This document shows, piece after piece, positions 45,801 to 55,277 of a stretch of 64,000 bases of DNA (positions are counted from its first letter, which is position 1; every line of letters starts with the position of its first letter). The position numbers were made by a program, and so were the translations under genes. The notes beneath the pieces were generated by a model, which saw only the letters and a program-made list of their open reading frames with translations, did no database searches and was not told where the DNA came from. The stretch comes from Njordibacter sp905182035 (lineage in GTDB: Bacteria > Pseudomonadota > Gammaproteobacteria > Pseudomonadales > Balneatricaceae): the NCBI RefSeq assembly GCF_047730075.1, contig NZ_CP159831.1:124001-188000 (forward strand), given 5' to 3'.

Positions 45801-46130
45801 ATGAGCATATTTAAAGCGAAGAAGAAGGCCGAGGACGACAAAGATATTGAAGTGATGCTGTCGTTCTATCACGAAGATGTTGAGTTTGTTCGCCATCAAA
45901 CTGGCACTAGCCTAACAAAGCCTGAATTTAAGGAGATGGTTACAGATATGTTTGCTCACGCCAGCTTTGATAGACTTATGGTTCGCTGCATCTATGAAAA
46001 TGATGATATTCTGGTGGAACACTTTGTAATGAGGTTTCCTGATGGAACACGGGAGTCTGTGTTAGTCGTTAATACGCTAGAAAATGGACAGGTGATACGG
46101 CAGGAAACGGGTGCTACGCTGATGAAGTGA
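45801..46130 (+). CDS. SnoaL-like small protein, paralogue 3
   Basis: The product has 109 residues. AAGGAG lies 7 bases before the ATG. Family blocks are SFYHEDVEFVRHQTGTSLTK, RCIYENDDILVEHF and ENGQVIRQETGATLMK. It is most like the next copy at 46459 (tandem pair), with variation concentrated in the middle and start. The expected pocket is an NTF2-fold cone. No catalytic residues are assigned. Confidence 0.75.
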   Translation: MSIFKAKKKAEDDKDIEVMLSFYHEDVEFVRHQTGTSLTKPEFKEMVTDMFAHASFDRLMVRCIYENDDILVEHFVMRFPDGTRESVLVVNTLENGQVIRQETGATLMK

Positions 46131-46458
46131 TAAAAAGATTGACCTACGAGATTCCGGAGAACCTCGTGGTCAAAGACGAGCCTATGACAAGCATCATCGA
46201 AGGTAAACTTCTACGAAGCTATCAGTAATCATATTAGGTAACAATACTGCTTACATAGCTTTACGTTACATAGATAGGTATCAATGATGGTCATGATGTA
46301 TCAACCTAACGCGCCTGTACGCTAGATGTGAGCAGTGTGGTGTCCTATGGCACTAACCATCTGTTGTGCACACTTGTATGCTTAAGGGCTTGTGCTAAAC
46401 CACCAGCACCAGATGTAAACTGTCTAATAAGGATTATTGTTAACATAAGGAGTACGTT
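46131..46458. repeat. Intergenic repeat zone with shared leader, copy 3
   Basis: Leader at 46401-46458 (CAGATGTAAACTGTCTAATAAG ... GTTAACATAAGGAGTACGTT) matches the other two copies. It also carries the repeat shared with 42760-42805. No gene. Confidence 0.75.
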
Positions 46459-46788
46459 ATGAAACTGCATAAAGCAATTAAGAAAGCTAATGATGAAAAG
46501 GATATTGAGTCATTAATGCCTTTGTATCATGAGGATTTTGAGTTTGTTCGCCATCAATCTGGCACATCCCTAAACAAATCTGAATACAGAGTAATGATTT
46601 CAGCCATGTGGACTCAGACCAACCTCCACGAAGTTATGCATCGCTGCATCTATGAAAATGACGAGATTCTAGTAGAACACTCAGTTATAAGGTATCAGGA
46701 TGAATCACGGGAGTCTTTAATTAGCGTTAAGATGCTAGAAAACGGACAGGTTTTGAGGCAGGAAACTGGAGCTTCACTGATGAAGTGA
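46459..46788 (+). CDS. SnoaL-like small protein, paralogue 4
   Basis: The product has 109 residues. Same leader and AAGGAG site as paralogue 3. Family blocks are LYHEDFEFVRHQSGTSLNKS, RCIYENDEILVEHS and ENGQVLRQETGASLMK. It is the closest relative of the broken copies at 36588 and 38874. Confidence 0.75.
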   Translation: MKLHKAIKKANDEKDIESLMPLYHEDFEFVRHQSGTSLNKSEYRVMISAMWTQTNLHEVMHRCIYENDEILVEHSVIRYQDESRESLISVKMLENGQVLRQETGASLMK

Positions 46789-46947
46789 TAGAAGCATCTA
46801 GAACCAAATGTGTGCTGGCTAAATGGTTCAACACCTCTCGTCATAGTAATAATAGTTTCTAAAAACACAGACAAATCATGAGGTTAAACAGCCATTTTCA
46901 AAGGCTAACACCCTGTCTTTACTCACTAATATTAAAAGGTAAAAAAT

Positions 46948-47205
46948 ATGAAATTTAAAGTATTATTAGTTATCATCTTTTGTTCTTTCGCCAATCTGGC
47001 AAACGCTGAGGAAGTCTTTTTTACTAACGATAGATGCTCTGGACTTAAATCTACAATTGAAAATTTAATCCTTTTAACAGATGGGCAATGGGGAAAATTG
47101 TTAACTAATCCAAGCGACAAAGGAGCGGCTTCAGAATTAAGTTGGACTATGAATTTGGCTGAAAATTATTCAAGTCTATATTCTGTTTTTTGCGCCAAAA
47201 ACTAA
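46948..47205 (+). CDS. Small secreted protein of unknown function
   Basis: The product has 85 residues with a signal peptide (FCSFANLANA) and a mature ~65-residue part with two cysteines (DRCSGL and the final FCAKN), possibly one disulphide. AAAGG precedes the ATG. I recognise no family. It is the last gene before the mobile element. Confidence 0.6.
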   Translation: MKFKVLLVIIFCSFANLANAEEVFFTNDRCSGLKSTIENLILLTDGQWGKLLTNPSDKGAASELSWTMNLAENYSSLYSVFCAKN

Positions 47206-47321
47206 AACTAGCTAAGGTTTGTCAGTTTATTGCTTTTGTTACAGAAAAGGTTACAGGAAATTTACAGATGTGCTCTGAAAGTATTGTAAAATAGGGGCTG
47301 TGGAGTGCATTGAGATAGGAA

Positions 47322-47339
47322 TGGTGCCCTTGAGACAGC
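47322..47339 (+). other. attL-like core site
   Basis: TGGTGCCCTTGAGACAGC. To its left is host-like sequence (GAGATAGGAA), to its right the element's inverted repeat. With the sites at 55295 and 58235 it fits attL of the integrase at 57012. Confidence 0.55.
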
Positions 47340-47451
47340 CTCGATTCCTTTAGAAGGCCTCAAAAGCCTTAAAACACCTACTAATATACGATATCAGTGA
47401 CTCTCCCGCCGGTCAAGAAGATCTCTACGGTCTACAGTTTGGCCTACAGTA

Positions 47452-47508
47452 AAATAAAGCCATGCATTGCAGCCTATAAAAGGTTGTGGTGTGTGGCTTA
47501 CTTTATTT
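47452..47508 (+). ncRNA. Candidate structured RNA hairpin in the repeat arm
   Basis: A 19-base-pair stem without interruption (47457-47475 with 47481-47499) closes a five-base loop ATAAA; six pairs are G-U and hold only if the plus strand is transcribed. An outer AAATA/TATTT stem adds five pairs. Further short stems (TGGGCCA/TGGCCCA at 47628-47705; CAAG..CCCTAAGGG..CTTG at 47789; AGTCCTCGGGGATAC/GTATTCCGAGGGACT at 48512-48572) lie in the same arm. A long structured RNA is suspected, not shown. The right arm holds the mirror copy at 55109-55165. Confidence 0.4.
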
Positions 47509-48598
47509 GTATTGATAACTGACGCGCTCAGGTCTCATAGCCTCTCACACCACCTCACTCCAGTGATAACTACATGACTTCACACACGGCAAGACCCACT
47601 AAACGTCAACACATTCAGCGTGTCCTAATGGGCCAGTACAGAGGCTGTTTAAGCGTAATTGATGGCATAACCGACAGGCTAGATATGGGTCTCAGATGGC
47701 CCAGTAGGACTCGAGGAATGGGTTTATTAATACTGTGTCTAACCTATTGATATCCCTAGATATTCTGATGGAGTATATGAGGGCCTACAAGCACCCTAAG
47801 GGCTTGATTTATATCACCAATACACAGGCTTAGGTTGCTATTTTAGTGTTCCTCAGAGCGTCTGTATGGGCCTCGTATGGGTACTTTTGATGGTGGTTAA
47901 TCTCTGTCTAACCTTTGGTATCAGTTGAGGTAAATACTGGAACATTGGGGGTATGGCTAATTAAAGTGGGTACCTTATATAGCAGGGTGTAACTGATGTG
48001 TTCTTGAGATTAAGTTGCACAGATCCCTATGGACTACCGCTACTTGGGGATCCATCGCGATACTGTGTGATTGCCCTGTGTGTCACAGAATAGATTAGTA
48101 CATTTTCCCTAATAATATAGTACAGAAGTACGTTAGCTTAAGGTCTTTAGTTAAAGCAGTACACAAAGAAGATTAACCATAGTAAGTTGCCTTTTAGAGG
48201 AGCAGAAGCTGCTGACCCTTTGACCACCTATGGTACTGCTTTAACCAGTTTAATATTAACAAGATGCTGTGCCTACGTATCCCAAGGGATACTCGTAGAT
48301 CCTCAGAGAAGTCTTCTGCTGGTGGAGAGGGTGAGTAGATCAATAGGAGTATATAGTATAGGGGTCCTTAAGGATCCACTGGGTATGTGGAAGATAAGAT
48401 ATGAGAAGATGGTTGTATAGTAACCCTCCCGTGTCCTCAGTGGAGCCTTAAGAACTCCTTTTATCAATCAACTACTGCTATAACCAAAGCAGTTATCTTC
48501 TGTGAGTCCTCGGGGATACTTAGGATAAATTAGTTATAGTACTGCCTACCGTGTGGGTATTCCGAGGGACTACTGCAAGAGGATCTTGGGTATCAGCT

Positions 48599-49873
48599 TT
48601 AGATTAATCCCTTAACTAGGTCTTGATCTGGGAAGGCTGTGGTGGTCTTTAAGGTGTCTAATGTGGCCTTGTCAGTAGCTTTTACTATGAATGAATCATG
48701 GACTGTTAGGGTTGGTATGGACCTGTTAGTTAGTTCATTCACCACTGCAAATACTAGATCTGACTCAAGGCATTGGACCTTGTTACCGACCTGCTTGCCC
48801 TTTAGAAACATATGGCTAATTGATCTATGTTTGTTAAGGAAGACTTGTAAAATATCTATTATCTTCACCTTCTTCTTGTCCTTAATCCTCAAGTAATCGT
48901 TGTAATCAATTTGATCCTCTACTTTGAGTGAAGTACGTAATTTTCCATATGCCTTACCAACTGCCGCACTAGGTCCTTTCTCCTTGGTTGCATTAAGACT
49001 GCACGTAGCAACTCTCTTTACAAGATTACGAGGTATGTCAATTCCACGAACAGAAAGGGCATATGGATCTCCCATATACAGAACTCCAGTTAGCGCTTTA
49101 TATATTATATTGATAGCACTTGACTGATAATCTAGCTCTAAGGTTGGCTGCCCATCGATAAAGATATTAGGCCTTTCATCAGAGCCACTCAGACTCATCC
49201 ATGCGGAATTGGACCTGCCACCTGAGTTAAATAATGGTCTGCCTTGAATATCCAATTCACCATTATCTATAAACTTTCTCTGAACAACTTGATGGTTAAG
49301 GTCCTTTAAAACCGTTAAGCCTGATGAGTCCCTTAGTTCAATGTTCACACTTTTAATAAGCTTATTATATGCTGTCAGTTCCTTTCGAATTCTTACTGTT
49401 CTTGGGGTATCGGTGTAATCGATTAGTTTCTTAGAACCACCTTCTCTAATTAGCACTAGTTCAGAAGGGACCAATTGAAGAGTGATAGGTTTTAGTAGCG
49501 TATTAAGTGAGTCTGTTGCTTGTATTGAAGATCTAATTCCGTGTCCATAGGGTAGGTTCTTACCCGTTATCAAGTGAATGTATTCTGATTTCTCAAGTTT
49601 GTCAGTTACAGTGTTGATAGCAGTAACACCAACATCTAACGCATTGTATCGAGCAAGGCTTGTGGAGTTATTGTCACGCGAGATGAGAACCTTTGAACCC
49701 TTGTGAACGATGAGGTTTAAAAGAATTAACTTGAGGGTCTTTTTGTGGATTGTGTGACGATTAAGTTTGGTCTCTTTGAATAGCTTATCTACCAGCGCAG
49801 CAAGTTCTGCAGATGATGAGTCAAGTGTGTAGTTGAAGCTCTCAGCCTTAGGGTCTTTGATAATGAAAGTCAT
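48599..49873 (-). CDS. Palm-polymerase-like protein of mobile elements
   Basis: The product has 424 residues. The N-terminal ~130 residues look like a winged-helix region (RYNALDVGVTAINTVTDKLE, then GHGIRSSIQATDSL). The C-terminal half has INIFIDG-like IFIDGQPTLELDYQSSAINI (residues ~240-260, motif A-like Asp), GDPYAL, KRVATCSLNA and TVHDSFIV (~385, motif C-like His-Asp-Ser). The order is that of a large family of unannotated phage/plasmid proteins and resembles family-A DNA polymerases or T7-type RNA polymerases. Activity is inferred. Its last 46 codons are inside the inverted repeat. Confidence 0.6.
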   Translation of the reverse strand: MTFIIKDPKAESFNYTLDSSSAELAALVDKLFKETKLNRHTIHKKTLKLILLNLIVHKGSKVLISRDNNSTSLARYNALDVGVTAINTVTDKLEKSEYIHLITGKNLPYGHGIRSSIQATDSLNTLLKPITLQLVPSELVLIREGGSKKLIDYTDTPRTVRIRKELTAYNKLIKSVNIELRDSSGLTVLKDLNHQVVQRKFIDNGELDIQGRPLFNSGGRSNSAWMSLSGSDERPNIFIDGQPTLELDYQSSAINIIYKALTGVLYMGDPYALSVRGIDIPRNLVKRVATCSLNATKEKGPSAAVGKAYGKLRTSLKVEDQIDYNDYLRIKDKKKVKIIDILQVFLNKHRSISHMFLKGKQVGNKVQCLESDLVFAVVNELTNRSIPTLTVHDSFIVKATDKATLDTLKTTTAFPDQDLVKGLI

Positions 49874-50088
49874 GTTTGAGGGTTCCTGAGGATCTAGGCA
49901 TTAAATTGCCCCTTCTTGATCCTAAAGTAATATTCTCAACATAAAGTAATTAGGGTTAAGGTTCTTTAGATTAACCTGATGAGCAACAGGATTCCATAGG
50001 AACAATTCCTAAATTTCTGCAGGATTGACAGTGAATGTTGCACTTGTTTTAAGATGAAGCTAGTGTGTTAAAAACTGAGGAGAGTTTT

Positions 50089-50688
50089 GTGAGGGTAAAA
50101 TACAAACAAGCAGCGTATGTTGGGAAGTTTTTATTAAAAGCGATTGGCTATTATGGATTGTTATTCGTGGTTATGCACCTTGGTATGTTCGCGTTCTATC
50201 CATCCGAACTAAAATCCAGAATGAGTGATTTAGCAGCAAGTGCTGTCCAACCAGAATCAGTGTATCGAGAAGCGGATGAGCTTTGCCGGGATCCATATAC
50301 GAATAGAAACGACAACATTGCCTGTTGGAAGGAATCCTTTAAAATTATCGATGAAATAAACTTAAAGTATTTTAATAAAGTTGTCGAAAACTTACAGGCA
50401 AGCTTAATGGTGGAAAGTTTTTCTAAGGACGATGATAAGCCAGCGGCGCTTGCTGCTTACAAGAAATCTAGGGATCACTTCATAAAATTCAGAGACGAAC
50501 TGTGTCGTTCTCAATACTGGTTGGGTGGCGGCACTCGTCGTCACAACGTGCACAGCAACTGTATGCAGGTATTAACCAAACAACATACTCTTTACATATG
50601 GCAATCGGGACTCCAAGATTATCAAGGTAATTCTGTGTCTGATGACTTCCCCGAACCTGCACTTCGCTTTCATGGGACATTGTTTTAG
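50089..50688 (+). CDS. Membrane-anchored protein of unknown function
   Basis: The product has 199 residues from GTG 50089, chosen because GAGGAG lies 6 bases upstream (an earlier GTG at 50065 lacks one). A cytoplasmic start, one membrane helix (YYGLLFVVMHLGMFAFY) and a ~160-residue periplasmic part with four cysteines (LCRDP, ACWKES, LCRSQ, NCMQV) that could form two disulphides. No family recognised. First of six plus-strand cargo genes. Confidence 0.65.
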   Translation: MRVKYKQAAYVGKFLLKAIGYYGLLFVVMHLGMFAFYPSELKSRMSDLAASAVQPESVYREADELCRDPYTNRNDNIACWKESFKIIDEINLKYFNKVVENLQASLMVESFSKDDDKPAALAAYKKSRDHFIKFRDELCRSQYWLGGGTRRHNVHSNCMQVLTKQHTLYIWQSGLQDYQGNSVSDDFPEPALRFHGTLF

Positions 50689-50809
50689 ATATGTTTCTTA
50701 AAGTGTTATAGAATTTTAATGTTTGGTTCACTCGTTAAGTAAAGAGTTATTAGCGAATAATTCTTATACATTTGCATGGCTAGAGTCCAAAATATAATTG
50801 AGGAAATGT

Positions 50810-51259
50810 ATGAAAGTTTTAATTATAACGACTGCACTTGTGGCAGCTTTAATATCTAACTCTGTAAACGCAAGATCTGAAACAATAAAGTGTGACACCG
50901 GCTTTTTTTCTAGTAAAACTTTCATAATAAAAGAAGATGAGATGGTAACTGAGGACCTAGGGTACAAATCAGATTTCCTTGGTTTCGAAGTTGATGCCGT
51001 GCATTTGTCTCAAGAAACCCATTTGTTTGAGGATTATCCAGGCAACCATCCAATTACCAGTTTTTCTAACTACCAGAAATACCCGTCCATGATCGAGTGG
51101 ATGTACAGTCGCGCTATGTTTCAGTGGGCTGAGGCAGATTTGGTATACACCCTATGGGATAGCTCCAAAGGCTGGGCTTTAAAAATAAAAGAAAAAGACT
51201 GGTCTTCCTCTGAAGGTGATCACTGGGATGAAGTTCTCGAGAAAACTTATTGTAAATAA
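50810..51259 (+). CDS. Small secreted protein of unknown function
   Basis: The product has 149 residues from ATG 50810 (GAGGAA upstream). A signal peptide (to VNA-RS) leads to a mature domain with two cysteines (IKCDTGF at the start, TYCK at the end), the usual place for a single disulphide. Trp and acidic residues are frequent. No family recognised; size and layout resemble its neighbour cargo genes. Confidence 0.6.
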   Translation: MKVLIITTALVAALISNSVNARSETIKCDTGFFSSKTFIIKEDEMVTEDLGYKSDFLGFEVDAVHLSQETHLFEDYPGNHPITSFSNYQKYPSMIEWMYSRAMFQWAEADLVYTLWDSSKGWALKIKEKDWSSSEGDHWDEVLEKTYCK

Positions 51260-51309
51260 ATGAAAGATCCAAGAAATGTATTTAAGTTGAATAATACTTA
51301 AGGCTAATT

Positions 51310-51792
51310 ATGAAGATCATTATTACAGTACTGATATTTTATATGCTTTCAGTTAGCGCACATGCGCAACTAAGCTGGAAAAAGGCTGGTGATATTGCGA
51401 GTAAATACAACATCACAGAAAATGGAGTAACTCTTGATCAGCAATTAACTTATGACATGGGGAAGAAGATGATGACTAAATTACCCGAACATCCTTTTGC
51501 TATATTTGACCAAGTAATAGCTTCACGTAACTATACTGCAAAAGATATTGTAAATGCGCCTCAAGATGCTCAGATAACAACAAAATCTAATGGTGACGTC
51601 AAGACGGTAAAAGGATGCAAAGATATGAAGGAGTTGGTGGTGGGTCTTAGGAGGAATTTAACTGGGGGCAATTCTACAAATGTCGCCAACTATATCTTCG
51701 AATTTACGGTAGCACACTTCAATTCAATATCCCCGAGACACGTACGCTATTACCAAAAAGGATGGAGTCTATGCGTAAGGATGGATTATTGA
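51310..51792 (+). CDS. Small secreted protein of unknown function
   Basis: The product has 160 residues with a signal peptide (to SAHA-QL). The mature part has a Lys/Asp-rich middle (TTKSNGDVKTVKGCKDMKEL) and two cysteines. It resembles no family I know. It lies 50 bases after the previous gene and may be co-transcribed. Confidence 0.6.
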   Translation: MKIIITVLIFYMLSVSAHAQLSWKKAGDIASKYNITENGVTLDQQLTYDMGKKMMTKLPEHPFAIFDQVIASRNYTAKDIVNAPQDAQITTKSNGDVKTVKGCKDMKELVVGLRRNLTGGNSTNVANYIFEFTVAHFNSISPRHVRYYQKGWSLCVRMDY

Positions 51793-51903
51793 CTTGCCCA
51801 ATACTTTAAATGCATCTTTCCAAAAGGTCTCAGCAAACGTATTGTAAATAAATTACAGGTCTTGAAAACTAACCTGTAATAAATTAAAACTAGGCTTAAT
51901 TTT

Positions 51904-52554
51904 ATGTACAGACTGATTACCGCAGTATGTTTATTAACATCCATTATGGGTTGCTCAATGAAAGGGGACTCTACTGTAATTGCAGAATCTTTGGTTTCTG
52001 GACTTCAGGTGAAATTAGTTCGTGTGTCTGGAATCTGCAGCAGTGGCAGTGTCAGTGACAGTGGCGTTTATGACACCATCTACCTCGATGGCCCTATCGG
52101 TCCTGATTCAACATATATCGTTTCTAAGTACTTAGATATGGCTCAATCATGTGGCACACTTCCTACGTCTGTGTACTTAAACTCAAGAGGCGGTTTAATA
52201 ACAGACGGCATGGAGCTAGGCAGGTTATTACGAAAGCAACGGGTTGTCACATATATAATTGGAAATGACCAATGCTCATCATCATGTGCTGTTGCTTTTC
52301 TAGGAGGCGTCTATAGAAATATGCACAATGATACATCTCTCATGTTTCATGCTCCGTATAATAAAAGTTCATATGGGCAAGAACAATGTGCATCTAGAAG
52401 TCAGGCTAACGAACTCAAGAGTTACTATGCAGAAATGCTTGGTCAAAGAGCGGGGAATACTTTATTCGATCGGACCATGTCGTACTGTGGTTCTAATAAA
52501 GGATGGATTATCAACAGTGGTGCAGCAAGAGCATATGGAATCATATCTGATTAA
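51904..52554 (+). CDS. ClpP/crotonase-fold lipoprotein
   Basis: The product has 216 residues. A lipobox (SIMGC, Cys17) suggests a lipid anchor. The mature part has a ClpP-like layout: VYLNSRGGLITDGMELGRLL (oxyanion GG), CSSSCAVAFLGG (nucleophile serine), and LMFHAPYN (histidine). It fits the periplasmic ClpP-like group (COG3904). A role in local protein cleavage is inferred, not shown. Extra cysteine pairs are present. Confidence 0.7.
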   Translation: MYRLITAVCLLTSIMGCSMKGDSTVIAESLVSGLQVKLVRVSGICSSGSVSDSGVYDTIYLDGPIGPDSTYIVSKYLDMAQSCGTLPTSVYLNSRGGLITDGMELGRLLRKQRVVTYIIGNDQCSSSCAVAFLGGVYRNMHNDTSLMFHAPYNKSSYGQEQCASRSQANELKSYYAEMLGQRAGNTLFDRTMSYCGSNKGWIINSGAARAYGIISD

Positions 52555-52651
52555 ACAACACTAGCTTTTAATGGTTGCTGGGTTGGTTTGAATCAAAAAA
52601 TGATATTATCAAGCTAAATAACTAATAACTCAGGTAAAAGGGGATTTTGTT

Positions 52652-53107
52652 ATGAATATGATATCGAAGAAAGTTGTATTTTTGTCTCTGTTCTTAATAG
52701 TTAATAGTATTCATATATCATTCGCAAACGCTTCCTCATCTGATTTGTATGAGTGGAATGACTGGGTGTGTTATGTATCTCCTTTTGATAAACACCCCGA
52801 TAATAGGATCAATTTGCTTGGCTCAATGAAGAGGGCCTATGTTCTTCACGTGAAAAGTGATGGCAAAACACTTATTTCACAAGATTCGTTAAGAATAGTG
52901 AAAGTAACCAAAGCACAAAATACAAGAGCTTTTTCTTTGGAGGATGGCAGCGCATTATCCGTCGTTATTGAAACAAGTTGGGGATTTAATAAGTTTAATG
53001 GTCGCAAAATGACTATAGATGGTGTTTGGCATCCTGCTTTAAATATCAAATCTGAAAAAGGTGGTTATCTCTATAAATGTAAAGCTGTTACGGTTGAGAA
53101 AGAGTAA
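52652..53107 (+). CDS. Small secreted protein of unknown function
   Basis: The product has 151 residues with a signal peptide (to SFANA). The mature region carries DWVCYVSPFD and ends YKCKAVTVEKE, with two cysteines. No family recognised. It is like the other cargo proteins in size and in having one cysteine near each end. Confidence 0.6.
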   Translation: MNMISKKVVFLSLFLIVNSIHISFANASSSDLYEWNDWVCYVSPFDKHPDNRINLLGSMKRAYVLHVKSDGKTLISQDSLRIVKVTKAQNTRAFSLEDGSALSVVIETSWGFNKFNGRKMTIDGVWHPALNIKSEKGGYLYKCKAVTVEKE

Positions 53108-53202
53108 AACCTCATAATCAGGCGAAGATTTTTCTACAAACATAACTGCGCAGTTAAGCTAACAAAAGAGCTATTTAAGACGGAATTAGAAAAAGGTTAA
53201 AT

Positions 53203-53877
53203 ATGAAATTGATTGCCCATATTGTGTTCACATCGGCAACATTGATGTCAATAAACTGTGTTGCAGCAGAAATTAAATTAACTGATGAAGAACAAATTAC
53301 CTTTGCTAAAGTTTGCAGAGCTGCTTATGAAGCTGCTGTTGGCTATCCAGTTAAGCAGTTTGAATCGAACTATTCTTATTATCCAAGCAAGCATGTCGAA
53401 TTTGCAAGCTGGCTTTCAAAAGAATTCACGACTAAGATTAAATTAAATAGAAAATATCAAACAGGAAGTGACGATGGCTGGGAAAACACGATATCTAATG
53501 TTTCTAAAGTAGTATCGGTACATTGCTTAACAGAAAGCCACAACAGAAACCAAAAGCCAACAGTAACAGCGTTGATAGATGAAAGTGATTACAGCATTTA
53601 TATCCGAGCAATATATAACTGTAGCAAAGCTGAAGATTATTGGGGTAGTAATCTTTCAGACAAATGTGGACGCTATGACTTTATTACAAGAAGTTTTGAA
53701 AATGATTATTTTCCAATTTGGGTCAATTTACACCCCGATTTTATTAACTGGAGGGAGGAACGACAGTACTCAACTAATAGATTAAAGTACGATATTCCGG
53801 GCTTCCCAATAGAACTACACACTAACAGTAAGCAGCTCTTGAAGTTTCACGATAGTGTGCATGATGGGCTAAAATAA
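53203..53877 (+). CDS. Secreted protein of unknown function
   Basis: The product has 224 residues with a signal peptide (to NCVAA-EI). The mature part is rich in Tyr, Asn and Ser with four cysteines (KVCRAAY, VHCLTES, YNCSKAE, KCGRYD). No family recognised. Its stop ends one base before the right inverted-repeat arm begins, so the duplication breakpoint coincides with the gene's 3' end. Confidence 0.65.
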   Translation: MKLIAHIVFTSATLMSINCVAAEIKLTDEEQITFAKVCRAAYEAAVGYPVKQFESNYSYYPSKHVEFASWLSKEFTTKIKLNRKYQTGSDDGWENTISNVSKVVSVHCLTESHNRNQKPTVTALIDESDYSIYIRAIYNCSKAEDYWGSNLSDKCGRYDFITRSFENDYFPIWVNLHPDFINWREERQYSTNRLKYDIPGFPIELHTNSKQLLKFHDSVHDGLK

Positions 53878-53880
53878 TAT

Positions 53881-54018
53881 GAACTAACTAACAGGTCCAT
53901 ACCAACCCTAACAGTCCATGATTCATTCATAGTAAAAGCTACTGACAAGGCCACATTAGACACCTTAAAGACCACCACAGCCTTCCCAGATCAAGACCTA
54001 GTTAAGGGATTAATCTAA
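53881..54018 (+). pseudogene. Duplicated 3' end of the polymerase-like gene
   Basis: The frame gives ELTNRSIPTLTVHDSFIVKA and then runs to the natural stop at 54016-54018. It is the same as the last 46 codons of the gene at 48599. It has no start or N-terminal part here. If the block between the arms inverts, this end would become joined to the moved N-terminal part and complete the gene. Confidence 0.9.
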
Positions 54019-55277
54019 AGCTGATACCCAAGATCCTCTTGCAGTAGTCCCTCGGAATACCCACACGGTAGGCAGTACTATAACTAATTTATCCTAAGTA
54101 TCCCCGAGGACTCACAGAAGATAACTGCTTTGGTTATAGCAGTAGTTGATTGATAAAAGGAGTTCTTAAGGCTCCACTGAGGACACGGGAGGGTTACTAT
54201 ACAACCATCTTCTCATATCTTATCTTCCACATACCCAGTGGATCCTTAAGGACCCCTATACTATATACTCCTATTGATCTACTCACCCTCTCCACCAGCA
54301 GAAGACTTCTCTGAGGATCTACGAGTATCCCTTGGGATACGTAGGCACAGCATCTTGTTAATATTAAACTGGTTAAAGCAGTACCATAGGTGGTCAAAGG
54401 GTCAGCAGCTTCTGCTCCTCTAAAAGGCAACTTACTATGGTTAATCTTCTTTGTGTACTGCTTTAACTAAAGACCTTAAGCTAACGTACTTCTGTACTAT
54501 ATTATTAGGGAAAATGTACTAATCTATTCTGTGACACACAGGGCAATCACACAGTATCGCGATGGATCCCCAAGTAGCGGTAGTCCATAGGGATCTGTGC
54601 AACTTAATCTCAAGAACACATCAGTTACACCCTGCTATATAAGGTACCCACTTTAATTAGCCATACCCCCAATGTTCCAGTATTTACCTCAACTGATACC
54701 AAAGGTTAGACAGAGATTAACCACCATCAAAAGTACCCATACGAGGCCCATACAGACGCTCTGAGGAACACTAAAATAGCAACCTAAGCCTGTGTATTGG
54801 TGATATAAATCAAGCCCTTAGGGTGCTTGTAGGCCCTCATATACTCCATCAGAATATCTAGGGATATCAATAGGTTAGACACAGTATTAATAAACCCATT
54901 CCTCGAGTCCTACTGGGCCATCTGAGACCCATATCTAGCCTGTCGGTTATGCCATCAATTACGCTTAAACAGCCTCTGTACTGGCCCATTAGGACACGCT
55001 GAATGTGTTGACGTTTAGTGGGTCTTGCCGTGTGTGAAGTCATGTAGTTATCACTGGAGTGAGGTGGTGTGAGAGGCTATGAGACCTGAGCGCGTCAGTT
55101 ATCAATACAAATAAAGTAAGCCACACACCACAACCTTTTATAGGCTGCAATGCATGGCTTTATTTTACTGTAGGCCAAACTGTAGACCGTAGAGATCTTC
55201 TTGACCGGCGGGAGAGTCACTGATATCGTATATTAGTAGGTGTTTTAAGGCTTTTGAGGCCTTCTAAAGGAATCGAG

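Larger units (their letters stand above)
47322..48738 (+). repeat. 1,417-base inverted repeat, left arm
   Basis: Pairs with 53879-55295 in opposite orientation. Both arms have the same length and no difference at any position compared, including an identical spurious 77-codon frame. The arm contains the last 46 codons of the polymerase-like gene (48599-48738) and ~1,280 bases without a convincing gene. The outer boundary coincides with the recombination core; the inner one cuts a coding sequence. Confidence 0.95.

Noticed and set aside
39064..46788. Integron cassette array
   Set aside because: Small co-directional genes with repeated spacers suggested it, but there is no integron integrase and the spacers lack paired attC-type RYYYAAC/GTTRRRY folded sites. 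The repeats contain promoters, unlike attC.
48187..48420. 77-codon frame in the left arm, repeated at 54197-54430 in the right arm
   Set aside because: It is duplicated only because the arm is. It starts with TTG, has no ribosome site, unremarkable composition and several hairpins run through it. Not reported as a gene.
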